Assembly (NCBI GenBank): GCA_965369945.1
Contig: CBDUST010000103.1
Coordinates: 1-13,559 of the forward strand
Length of the DNA stretch: 13,559 nt
Source: JADFNO01 sp965369945
Lineage (GTDB): Bacteria > Planctomycetota > Phycisphaerae > Phycisphaerales > SM1A02
Reading direction: 5' to 3'
Shown here: piece after piece, positions 5,819 to 13,074 of the stretch
Layout of the letters: each line of letters starts with the position of its first letter
Position numbering within the stretch: the stretch's first letter is position 1
Made by a program: the position numbers and the translations under genes
The notes under the pieces: generated by a model
Database searches by the model: none
What the model saw: the letters and a program-made list of their open reading frames with translations, nothing else
Told to the model about the DNA's origin: nothing

Positions 5819-7003
5819 ATGGCGGCGTTTCAATATATTGCTCGCGATCAGCTCGGGGCCCGAGTCACCGGCACACTGACGGCGGTGACCAGGCGAGCGG
5901 TCCTCGTCGAGCTGCAGTCGCGCGACCTTGCGCCTGTTCAGGTGCGCGAAGTCCACGCTCGGCCCCACCTGCAGCGGCGTGTATCGACTCGCCACTTGGC
6001 GATCGTCTACCGGCAGCTGGCGGACCTGCTGCGCGTGGGCATGCCGCTTCTGCGCGCACTGCAACTGCTGGGGCGAGGCAAGTCCAATCCCCGGTTGGCA
6101 GCCGTCATGACCGCCATCGCTGACGACATCGCCGAGGGTGAACGACTCGGCGATTCCATGGCCAAGCACGAAGATGTGTTTCCCTCGATTCAAGTCGCCA
6201 TGATCCGTGCCGGCGAGCGCGGCGGCTTCCTGGAGCAGGTCCTAGCGCGGCTTGGCGCGTTCCTCGAGAATCAGGCCGACATGCGATCCAAGGTGGTAGG
6301 TAATCTGATCTACCCCATCGTGCTGCTGATCGTTGGTTTGGGGATTGTCATCGCTGCGCTCGTGTTCTTTGTGCCGAAATTCAAGGACTTCTACAGTCGT
6401 ATCGAGTTGCCGCTTCCAACACAGATTCTCATGGGCGCGTCCACGTTGCTGACGAACTATTGGCCGTTTGTTATTCTCGCGGTCGTCGCAGTCGGGGCAG
6501 GGGTCTGGTGGTTGAGGCGCCAGCCGAAGGTTCGTTTGACGATGGCCCGTTGGCAGCTTCGGATTCCAAAGCTCGGAGCGTTGGTGAGCAGCCTGGCGGT
6601 GGCTCGATTTACAAGAATCCTGGGCACATTGCTGGGCAACGGCGTGCCGATGCTCCAGGCGATGCAAATCAGCCGCGATGCGGTCGGCCACGTCCTGTTG
6701 GCTGGGGCGATTGACCGAGCCTCGGACGCTGTTCGAGCAGGTGATCCGTTGGCCAAGCCGCTGGCGGATTCGGGCATGTTCGCTGAGGACGTGGCCGAGA
6801 TGATTGCTGTGGGCGAGTCGGCCAACAACCTCCCTGAGGTTCTGACGACCATTGCCGACACCCTGGAAAAGCGGATCGACCGCATGTTGAGCCTGTTCGT
6901 TCGGCTGATGGAGCCCATGCTGCTGCTGGGCCTGGCGGGGGTGGTTCTGTTCATTTTCGTGGCTTTGATCGTGCCTATGCTCCGGCTCAGCGCCGCGATT
7001 TGA
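5819..7003 (+). CDS. gspF: Type II secretion inner-membrane platform protein GspF
   Basis: Polytopic inner-membrane platform protein of a T2SS or type IV pilus-like machine, thought to couple the assembly ATPase to pseudopilin insertion; 394 residues, normal for the family (about 400). The N-terminus MAAFQYIARDQLGARVTGTL is the classic GspF/PilC start, which fixes ATG 5819; an open frame reaching back to 5642 is not protein-like. Two T2SSF domains are visible. The first, about 61-184, has RQLADLLRVGMPLLRALQLL, IAEGERLGDSM and MIRAGERGGFLEQVLARL. The second, about 263-386, has RILGTLLGNGVPMLQAMQI and EMIAVGESANNLPEVL. Membrane spans are at about 163-186, 214-232 and 364-386. It is first in the secretion gene run; no gspE precedes it in the window, and 183 bases separate it from gspG. 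GGAA just before the ATG is a weak ribosome site. Confidence 0.95.
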   Translation: MAAFQYIARDQLGARVTGTLTAVTRRAVLVELQSRDLAPVQVREVHARPHLQRRVSTRHLAIVYRQLADLLRVGMPLLRALQLLGRGKSNPRLAAVMTAIADDIAEGERLGDSMAKHEDVFPSIQVAMIRAGERGGFLEQVLARLGAFLENQADMRSKVVGNLIYPIVLLIVGLGIVIAALVFFVPKFKDFYSRIELPLPTQILMGASTLLTNYWPFVILAVVAVGAGVWWLRRQPKVRLTMARWQLRIPKLGALVSSLAVARFTRILGTLLGNGVPMLQAMQISRDAVGHVLLAGAIDRASDAVRAGDPLAKPLADSGMFAEDVAEMIAVGESANNLPEVLTTIADTLEKRIDRMLSLFVRLMEPMLLLGLAGVVLFIFVALIVPMLRLSAAI

Positions 7004-7047
7004 ATTCCGGGTAGGGGCATCCTCACGTTGCCTCGCCGGTAGGATTT

Positions 7048-7073
7048 GGGGTGTCCTAATCACTGGACCACCC
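7048..7073 (+). other. Imperfect hairpin between gspF and gspG
   Basis: GGGGTGTCC (7048-7056) and GGACCACCC (7065-7073) pair with two central mismatches around an 8-base loop. It lies 45 bases after the gspF stop, with no U-tract. It could be an RNA-processing or attenuation structure separating gspF from the pseudopilin genes, or chance. The rest of 7004-7186 shows no gene and no clear promoter. Confidence 0.25.
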
Positions 7074-7171
7074 ATGGCTTCGATGTCGCTGTAGGCTTGG
7101 GCGCGACCACCCGTTCGTTGAACTGGGTGTAGCGCTTGGGCCGATGGTGATGTGAGACTGAGGCTCTTGCT

Positions 7172-7178
7172 GGGAGGA
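7172..7178 (+). promoter_or_regulatory. Strong ribosome binding site of gspG
   Basis: GGGAGGA, 8 bases upstream of GTG 7187. It decides the GTG start and marks gspG as the most strongly initiated gene of the run, as suits the major pseudopilin. Confidence 0.75.
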
Positions 7179-7186
7179 CGTTCGAC

Positions 7187-7711
7187 GTGACGAACCAACG
7201 ACGACATACCGAGATTGCTCGACGCGGCTTCACGCTTATCGAGCTGCTGATCGTGATCGCAATTCTGCTGGCGATCGGCGGGCTGGTGGTGGTGAACCTG
7301 ATTCCGCGCGGCGAGCAGGCCAAGGCCGACCTTCAGCTCGTCCAGTTCTATCAGGTTGATGGCGCACTGGAACAGTTCCGCCTCGACCTGAATCGCTGGC
7401 CGACTGAGGAAGAGGGGCTTGCCGCGTTGTGGGATCGCGACGCGATGGAGGACGAGGAAGACTTCGATCGCTGGCGCGGACCGTATTTGAAAGATGTCCT
7501 CCTCAAAGACCAATGGGGTAACGAGCTGATCTACCGCTATCCGGGCGAGATCCGCAGCGAATCCTTCTACGACATCATCTCCTTCGGACCGGATAAGGAA
7601 GAGGAAACCGACGACGACATCACCAATCACGACCGGGTTCGGGATGAAGATGGTGAGATATCCGCGGATTTGGAGGATTTCATACCCGCCGACGCTGACG
7701 ACGGGTCGTGA
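7187..7711 (+). CDS. gspG: Major pseudopilin GspG
   Basis: Major T2SS pseudopilin, 174 residues; it is processed by prepilin peptidase and polymerises into the periplasmic pseudopilus. The class III signal is ARRGFTLIELLIVIAILLAI: cleavage after Gly14, Phe15 at +1, Glu19 at +5, then a hydrophobic helix to about 38. The globular part keeps GspG landmarks: YQVDGALEQFRLDLNRWPT (55-73), WRGPYLK (96-102), DQWGNELIYRYPG (108-120) and YDIISFGPDKEEETDDDITN (128-147), the last in the place of the calcium-binding loop of GspG. Residues beyond about 148 form an extra acidic tail (DRVRDEDGEISADLEDFIPADADDGS region), longer than in typical GspG. Start GTG 7187 is fixed by GGGAGGA; stop TGA 7709-7711, 6 bases before gspH. 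Confidence 0.93.
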   Translation: MTNQRRHTEIARRGFTLIELLIVIAILLAIGGLVVVNLIPRGEQAKADLQLVQFYQVDGALEQFRLDLNRWPTEEEGLAALWDRDAMEDEEDFDRWRGPYLKDVLLKDQWGNELIYRYPGEIRSESFYDIISFGPDKEEETDDDITNHDRVRDEDGEISADLEDFIPADADDGS

Positions 7712-7717
7712 ACGGCG

Positions 7718-8545
7718 ATGAATCGCCGCGGCCTGACGCTCCTGGAATTGCTGATCGCGATCAGCTTGGTGGTCGCGCTCGGGGCGATTGTGCTTCCGGC
7801 GATGACGGGCGTGCAAAATCAGCGAGCGTTTGATTCGACCGTCCAGATCATTCGCGACCAGTTGCTCCTGGCACGCGCGCACGCCCAATCAACCGCATCC
7901 CCCGTCGAGGTTATCTATTACAGCCGTTCGCCTCGCGTTGAGGTGCGCCTGTTTGATCCTGCGCTTCAGGCTAGCGCTTCGCCGTTTGTTGATGCAGATG
8001 GCTCGGATGATCGGCAGCAGGCCGAACCGCTAATACTTGACGAGCAGGACGAAGATGAATTGGTGATCCCCGAGGCCTGGGCCTATCGGCATCTGGCTCA
8101 AAATGTGCGAATCACCAAGACGCCGCCGCAAGAAGCCGCAGACGACTTCGACGATGCGTTCGGATCATTTGATGACTTTGGAGCCGACTTCGCTGATCAA
8201 TCGCAGCTCTTTGATCCGGATGAAGAACCTCACGCGATCCGCTTGGCGGTCTTCTTGCCGGACGGCTCGGCGCTTCTTGGCGAACCGTTTTGGGTGATAG
8301 ACAACAATGGCCGAGTCGGCCGATTGGAAGTGAACCCCTGGACGGGCTTGCCGAGCTTCGACGCGACCGGTGCATATCGCGGGACCGACGAGCCAGTCGA
8401 TGACGAGGAATTTGACGACGAGCCGGAGGAGTTTGAGCGCGACGAAACGATCATTGAGGAGGATGACGAACCGGTTGATACGGAACCAACGACGGAGGAA
8501 GGCGAGAACGGCACTGATGAAGATGAGGAGCCTGACCAACAGTGA
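7718..8545 (+). CDS. gspH: GspH-like minor pseudopilin with hyperacidic tail
   Basis: Minor pseudopilin, 275 residues against the usual 160-200. The prepilin signal is RRGLTLLELLIAISLVVALG: cleavage after Gly5, Glu10 at +5, hydrophobic helix to about 28. FDSTVQIIRDQLLLARAHAQ (38-57) followed by PVEVIYY is the GspH/FimT pattern, and PDGSALLGEPFWVIDNNGRVG (181-201) fits the late beta-strands. Two acidic insertions are unusual: residues 139-170, with repeated Asp-Asp-Phe units (DDFDDAFGSFDDFGADF), and the last 52 residues (224-275), where about 30 are Asp or Glu and only one is Arg. The role of the tail (calcium binding, cargo contact) is unknown. It starts 6 bases after gspG and its stop TGA (8543-8545) overlaps the GTG of gspI by 4 bases. 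Confidence 0.85.
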   Translation: MNRRGLTLLELLIAISLVVALGAIVLPAMTGVQNQRAFDSTVQIIRDQLLLARAHAQSTASPVEVIYYSRSPRVEVRLFDPALQASASPFVDADGSDDRQQAEPLILDEQDEDELVIPEAWAYRHLAQNVRITKTPPQEAADDFDDAFGSFDDFGADFADQSQLFDPDEEPHAIRLAVFLPDGSALLGEPFWVIDNNGRVGRLEVNPWTGLPSFDATGAYRGTDEPVDDEEFDDEPEEFERDETIIEEDDEPVDTEPTTEEGENGTDEDEEPDQQ

Positions 8546-9057
8546 TCACACAGCGTCCCAGAACCACAGCGCCAACTCGCCGCGGCGCATTGCTACTAGA
8601 AGTGCTGCTATCGATTGCGTTGTTTGCCGGAGCCTCAGCTTTTGCCCTCGGTGCGGTCGGGAGCGTATTTGACGCGCTTGATCGAGCCAAGCGTCAGCAG
8701 GAAGCGGTAGACATCGCGACGTCGAAGATGGCAGAACTCGAAGCCGCGTTGATCAACGTGCGCGACCTGCGCTCCGAATGGATGGGCCAGATCGGAACCT
8801 ACGAACCCAACCTTGACTTCGACTCTTTCAACAGCTCCCTCCGGTGGGAGATTGACGTCCAGACCTACCCTAGCGAGTTTGCCGGGTTGAACCTCGTCGA
8901 GCTAACCGTTACCGAGGTAACGGATGCGATGAACGACGACGGTAATTACGCCCCGATGAGCTTCACGCTTCGCCAACTCATGCCGCCGCGCGAGGCCGAC
9001 GTCGAGGCGTACCGGGAAGACGAATTGCTCGAGGGATTGCCGGAGATCGAACCGTGA
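8542..9057 (+). CDS. gspI: GspI-like minor pseudopilin
   Basis: Minor pseudopilin, 171 residues, somewhat longer than the usual 120-130. The prepilin signal is TRRGALLLEVLLSIALFAGA: cleavage after Gly15, Ala16 at +1, Glu20 at +5. AVDIATSKMAELEAAL (56-71, in the conserved GspI place of the AxxxAxxKMxELE motif) supports GspI, which nucleates the I-J-K tip complex. The C-terminal 30 residues are acidic. Start GTG 8542 sits inside the gspH stop (GTGA overlap), with GAGGAG 11 bases upstream. It ends TGA 9055-9057, overlapping the gspJ GTG by 4 bases. The sequence core is divergent, so the assignment rests on the signal, length, motif and gene order. Confidence 0.8.
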   Translation: MITQRPRTTAPTRRGALLLEVLLSIALFAGASAFALGAVGSVFDALDRAKRQQEAVDIATSKMAELEAALINVRDLRSEWMGQIGTYEPNLDFDSFNSSLRWEIDVQTYPSEFAGLNLVELTVTEVTDAMNDDGNYAPMSFTLRQLMPPREADVEAYREDELLEGLPEIEP

Positions 9058-9887
9058 ATGGCGCACCGGTCGATCAACGACGCTGCGGGTTCACACTGCT
9101 GGAAGTGTTGATCGTGATCGGGCTGGTATCGGCGTTGCTCGGGTCGATGTTCACGTTCATGTTCAACCTGCTCGCATCGCGGGATCGAGCGTTGCAGTAC
9201 AGCGCCCAGCAACTCGCTGCGACGACGCTCATCGAACGCATCTCAGCGGACTTGATGACGTGCGTGGTTGGTGATGCTGAGGCGGGTTCGGGCGTCCAAG
9301 GCGATACCCAGCGATTGCGCATCCTGACCCGTTCCGTAGCGGCAACTCTTGCGGAGCGCGGCCTGGGTGATCCGGCTGTGCTCGGCGACCTGCAGATTAC
9401 CGAATACACATTCAACGAATCCCAACAGCAGATCAAGGCGTCGCGCCGATCTGTGCAAACCAACACGAATGGCCGAACATCCGAAGCTCCGGTGGGAGGT
9501 TCGATATACAAAGTGCGCTTCCGGTATCACGACGGCACAAGTTGGCGCGATACTTTCGACAGTCGTTCCTACGGTCAACTGCCTTTGGCGGTTGAGATTG
9601 CAATATGGTTCGATCCTTGGCCGGGTGAAGAGCCGGTTCCGTCCGATGTATTCAACGATGAGCTGGGTGAACCCGATCGATTGACCTTCGACGCGATCGA
9701 CACATTCGACGAGCGCGAGTTCGCTGAGCAAAGCGACATGGAGTTGTACAGCGAACCGAAGCCCGATCGGATTCGCGTGATCGTGATTCCCGATGCCGCA
9801 GCTGGCGACGATGACGCTGACGGTGTTGAGATGTCGCCTGAGGACGACTTCGTTTTACTGGCGAATCTCGCGGAGGCCTGGTCATGA
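9054..9887 (+). CDS. gspJ: GspJ-like minor pseudopilin
   Basis: Minor pseudopilin, 277 residues against the usual 190-240. The prepilin signal is RRCGFTLLEVLIVIGLVSAL: cleavage after Gly12, Phe13 at +1, Glu17 at +5. LAATTLIERISADLMTCV (about 45-62) is the amphipathic helix typical of GspJ (usually ...RLQRDL...), and VRFRYHDGTSWRDTFDSRSYGQLPLAVEIAIWF matches the GspJ pattern of a FRYYDG strand followed by LPxAVEI (I give only its outline: about 154-186). The C-terminal 90 residues are rich in Asp and Glu. Start GTG 9054 overlaps the gspI stop (GTGA), with GGAG 8 bases upstream. It ends TGA 9885-9887, overlapping the gspK ATG (ATGA). Confidence 0.85.
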   Translation: MNGAPVDQRRCGFTLLEVLIVIGLVSALLGSMFTFMFNLLASRDRALQYSAQQLAATTLIERISADLMTCVVGDAEAGSGVQGDTQRLRILTRSVAATLAERGLGDPAVLGDLQITEYTFNESQQQIKASRRSVQTNTNGRTSEAPVGGSIYKVRFRYHDGTSWRDTFDSRSYGQLPLAVEIAIWFDPWPGEEPVPSDVFNDELGEPDRLTFDAIDTFDEREFAEQSDMELYSEPKPDRIRVIVIPDAAAGDDDADGVEMSPEDDFVLLANLAEAWS

Positions 9888-11419
9888 CAGCCCCGCCTCG
9901 CACCGACAACCGAGGCTTCACACTCATTGCCGTGTTGGTTCTCATGGGAAGTGCGCTGCTTGTGGGAACGAGCTTGCTGTTCATGGCGCAGGCGGAGATG
10001 GCGGGAAGTGCCGGCACAGCAGGCGCCGCTCAATCCCGTGCGTTGGCGTGGTCGGGGGTGCAGGCCGTGATGAGCGATCTGAATGATCAACGTCAGCAAA
10101 TACTCGATGGCGAAACGCCGACAGTTGAAGGCGAATACGTGATCTACGAGCTCGATGCGCGGGTTGGCGTTGTTCGCCTTGTATCTTTGGCCCAGGATGC
10201 AGCGAGACTCGTGCCCGAAGCTGGGAAACTCGATCTGAACATCGTGGATGCGACGATGCTTGCTGACACCGAATTGATCGAGCCCGAGTTGGCGGAGGCC
10301 GTGATCGACTTTCGCGACCGTGAACTGGGCGGGTCATTTCAATCGGTCGCCCAACTGCTGAGTGTGCCCGGCCTCACGCCCGAACTTATCTATGGGCCGA
10401 TCGACGAGATTCGTGTGATGGACGAAGCCATGGGCGAGTCGATTCAGGATTTACCGTCAATCGGCCCCCTGAACAATGCTTCGCGCGGCTTGGCCGACGT
10501 CGTAACGGTCTACAGCTTTGAGCCGGCCCTTCAGCGCAACGGCCGACTGCGGATCAACCTCAACACCGAATGGTCTGAAGAACTTGGCCGCCGTGTCGAA
10601 GATCGCTTTGGGCGAGATGTCAGCGATGTCCTGCGCCGCATCATGGTTGAGGAAGGTAGAACCTTCGACAGTGAGGCCGAGCTCTTCGAGGTCCTTCGCT
10701 TCTTCAACGTTGAGCCGGACGGTTGGCCGGAGATCGTTGATACTTTCACCGCCGAGTCGGGCGAGTTTCATTTCGGGCGTGTTGATATCAACAGCGCACC
10801 CTACGAAGCGCTGATTGCCCTGCCCGGCTTGGGGCCCGATGAGGCTGCGGCGATTGTGCAGATGCGAGAGGGACTGTTGCCTGACGAACGAGCAACGATC
10901 GCTTGGCCGGCCATCGCAGGAATCGTTCCCCCCGAGGCGTACGACGAGTTGGCCGGGCGAATCACGACGCGGTGCTGGACGTATCGGATTCGGTTGGCGG
11001 CGGGCGAGCTTGAATCCGATGAGCCGGATGGTCCGCTGTTGAATCCCGTGATTTACGAGGCGGTGATCGATCTTTCTGCGCCCCGGCCGAGAGTCGCCTA
11101 TCTTCGCAACATCACCCTGCTTCAGACCACAGCCACGCTCGCCGCAAATGCCGGCTCTGGTACGTTGGATGACGAGCAACCCTTTGCTGAGGAAGTGGTA
11201 ATGCTCGACGGAGATGGCTCTGAGGCCAGCGAGCTGGAATCGCTCAACGATGCGAGCGATCCGGCCTTCGGCGCTGATCTTGCGGATGCCGAAATGCCGT
11301 CGGCGTTTGACGGGGTGGCCGGCCGTCGGCGGGATCGGCTGTCGAGCCCCACGAGGCCAAGGCCACAGTCCGCGACGGGCAGCCGCAAGCGGATTGGCAG
11401 ATGGACTAGTGGAGATTGA
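9884..11419 (+). CDS. gspK: GspK-like minor pseudopilin, probable frameshift at the 3' end
   Basis: Tip pseudopilin of the T2SS, 511 residues as read, much longer than the usual 300-340. The signal is DNRGFTLIAVLVLMGSALLV: cleavage after Gly11, and Ala16 instead of Glu at +5, which is the GspK hallmark. Three segments start with the same pattern: KLDLNIVDA (115-123), RLRINLNTE (221-229) and RVDINSAPYEALIALPGLG (299-317); the last is a clear helix-hairpin-helix DxNxA...LPGLG unit, as in the GspK SAM-like domains. GGAGG lies 7 bases before ATG 9884, which overlaps the gspJ stop. Residues from about 478 turn abruptly Arg/Ser/Pro-rich after an acidic protein, while the -1 frame gives an acidic, better-fitting tail ending at TAG 11407-11409. 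A missing base in the G-run at 11312-11315 would explain this. The stop as read is TGA 11417-11419. Confidence 0.85.
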   Translation: MTAPPRTDNRGFTLIAVLVLMGSALLVGTSLLFMAQAEMAGSAGTAGAAQSRALAWSGVQAVMSDLNDQRQQILDGETPTVEGEYVIYELDARVGVVRLVSLAQDAARLVPEAGKLDLNIVDATMLADTELIEPELAEAVIDFRDRELGGSFQSVAQLLSVPGLTPELIYGPIDEIRVMDEAMGESIQDLPSIGPLNNASRGLADVVTVYSFEPALQRNGRLRINLNTEWSEELGRRVEDRFGRDVSDVLRRIMVEEGRTFDSEAELFEVLRFFNVEPDGWPEIVDTFTAESGEFHFGRVDINSAPYEALIALPGLGPDEAAAIVQMREGLLPDERATIAWPAIAGIVPPEAYDELAGRITTRCWTYRIRLAAGELESDEPDGPLLNPVIYEAVIDLSAPRPRVAYLRNITLLQTTATLAANAGSGTLDDEQPFAEEVVMLDGDGSEASELESLNDASDPAFGADLADAEMPSAFDGVAGRRRDRLSSPTRPRPQSATGSRKRIGRWTSGD

Positions 11420-11493
11420 TTTGGTTTCGCATCGAGTTCGTCGCTCGTTGGAGGCGCCCAGATGGGCCTGACGACCTCAGTGGGTAAGAGACG
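11420..11493 (+). other. Gap between gspK and gspL
   Basis: 74 bases with no hairpin or promoter seen. A GTG at 11409 overlaps the TAG of the alternative gspK frame and opens a 20-codon frame ending TGA 11469-11471; it is too short to call. This gap is where the tight coupling of the operon is broken. Confidence 0.3.
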
Positions 11494-13074
11494 ATGATGC
11501 CAGCACGGAACGTGATCGCGATTGACATCGGCCGACGCCGACTTCGCGCGCTCTTGGCGGCGCGCGGTCGCAACACGTTGTCCGTCAAGCGCGTATTGGT
11601 CGAACCGGTGCCCGAAGATCTCGACACGAAGGATCCTCAGGCAGTTGGCGCCTGGCTTGGTCGTTGCCTTAGGAAGGCGAAGTTCCCCAAGGAAAAAGCA
11701 ACGATCGCCATTTCCCGCGAAAGGGTAGGCCTCAAACGCATCACGTTGCCCACGATCGTTGATGATGAGTTGCCGGACATGACCCGAATGGCGCTGGGTC
11801 GTGACCTGCCATTTGATGCTGATACAGCCGTGATCGATTTCATCACGTTGCATCGCGATGAGACGAGCACGACGGTTCTCGCTGTGGCTATTCCCGAAGC
11901 CGTACTGGAGTTTGAGAAGGCGCTGGCCGCGGCTGCCGGCCTCGGTATAGACAGAATATCGCTGCGCAGCATGGGGTCAGCGGCACTGCTGGGCAGTCTC
12001 GATGATCGCAACGCCCACGGCATGCTTGCGGTGGATATTACAGGCGAGGGCGTGGAGTTCAGCGTGATCGTGGATGGAACGATTCGCTTTGCCCGCGCAG
12101 CGGACCTTCCGCCGCTTGATGACGACACCGGCGCCGCCAACGCCGTGGTGACCGAGACCAGGCGAACCTGGATGAGCTACCGCATCGTCGAGGATTCCAA
12201 CGATGTGCACAGCGCCGTCGTCATCGGCGATCGTGACATCTGTCGCAACGCTGCCGGCCCCATCGGTGAGATGCTCAGCGTGCCTACCGAAGTGCTCGAC
12301 GAGCATCGGCTCATCAAGCGCAATCAACAAGAGATGGACGGCGTTTGGCCGTTGGCGGGACTGTTGCTTGAGCCCACGCTTGGCGTCCAGCCGATCGATT
12401 TTGCGAAACCGCGCAAAGCGCCTGATCTTGCTGCCCGCAAACGCCAGCGTGTTCTTGCAGTGGCGGGCGTGCTCTTTATTGCTACATTCGCCGCATGGAC
12501 CATTGGGAGCAGCAAACTGCACGCACTCGAAACCAAGAGTGCCGACCTCGCTGATCAACACAGCAATATGCTGCCCGCTCGAAACCGATTCAAGCGCGAC
12601 GTATTCAAGACCCAACACATCGAACACTGGCAGGAAGCGGATGTGAACTGGCTAGAGCACCTGTTACATCTGGGCACGGTCTCCCCGCCGTCTGATCAAC
12701 TTGTGCTCGATTCCTGGACCGGCGTGCTGAACTTTCGCGGAGTCTTATTCGACGGGAAACAAAAGGCCAGCAATCGGAAATGGCAGACGCCGATGCCGAT
12801 CAAGATTGTGCTTGATGGCGAGGCGAAGGATCGAATGACCGCCGACGCATTTCGAGCCGCGCTGGTGCGCGGCAAGCTGTACACGCTCACCTCTGCGGGG
12901 CCGGACAGCGCCGGCGGCCGACGTCTTCCGTATAAGTTCAATTACAGGCTCGGTTCTGTAGCAGATGCGCAGCCAATCGAAACCGATGCATCCAACTCCG
13001 GCCAAGCCTCAGCGAATCGTGTGCCCATGGGCGAGCTTGCCGCTCACAAGTCCACCGGAGGGAGCGGCTCGTGA
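11494..13074 (+). CDS. gspL: GspL-type PilM-PilN fusion, pseudopilus assembly platform
   Basis: Bitopic inner-membrane platform protein, 526 residues. Residues 1-300 are a PilM-like actin fold in the cytoplasm: VIAIDIGRRRLRALLA (7-22) is the first phosphate loop, LPFDADTAVIDFITL (105-119) matches the PilM/GspL core, and MLAVDITGEGVEFSVIVDG (177-195) stands for the second phosphate loop. IDFAKPRKAPDLAARKRQR (301-319) is the PilN-style entry to one membrane helix at about 320-338, followed by a short coiled coil (about 340-370) and a periplasmic part to 526. This is the GspL layout, and the loops are degenerate, as in GspL, which does not need ATP. Start ATG 11494 (or 11497) lies 74 bases after gspK with only a weak ribosome site; the stop TGA 13072-13074 overlaps the next GTG. 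Confidence 0.82.
   Translation: MMPARNVIAIDIGRRRLRALLAARGRNTLSVKRVLVEPVPEDLDTKDPQAVGAWLGRCLRKAKFPKEKATIAISRERVGLKRITLPTIVDDELPDMTRMALGRDLPFDADTAVIDFITLHRDETSTTVLAVAIPEAVLEFEKALAAAAGLGIDRISLRSMGSAALLGSLDDRNAHGMLAVDITGEGVEFSVIVDGTIRFARAADLPPLDDDTGAANAVVTETRRTWMSYRIVEDSNDVHSAVVIGDRDICRNAAGPIGEMLSVPTEVLDEHRLIKRNQQEMDGVWPLAGLLLEPTLGVQPIDFAKPRKAPDLAARKRQRVLAVAGVLFIATFAAWTIGSSKLHALETKSADLADQHSNMLPARNRFKRDVFKTQHIEHWQEADVNWLEHLLHLGTVSPPSDQLVLDSWTGVLNFRGVLFDGKQKASNRKWQTPMPIKIVLDGEAKDRMTADAFRAALVRGKLYTLTSAGPDSAGGRRLPYKFNYRLGSVADAQPIETDASNSGQASANRVPMGELAAHKSTGGSGS

Noticed and set aside
6242..7888. 548-codon minus-strand open frame across gspF, gspG and the start of gspH
   Set aside because: Gln/His/Arg-rich with no domain; it is antisense to three well-recognised genes and crosses their intergenic gap.
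10457..11179. 240-codon minus-strand open frame inside gspK
   Set aside because: Antisense shadow of gspK; no motif and no ribosome site noted.
11409..11471. 20-codon frame from a GTG overlapping TAG, after gspK
   Set aside because: Too short and unsupported; its main value is as context for the gspK frameshift.
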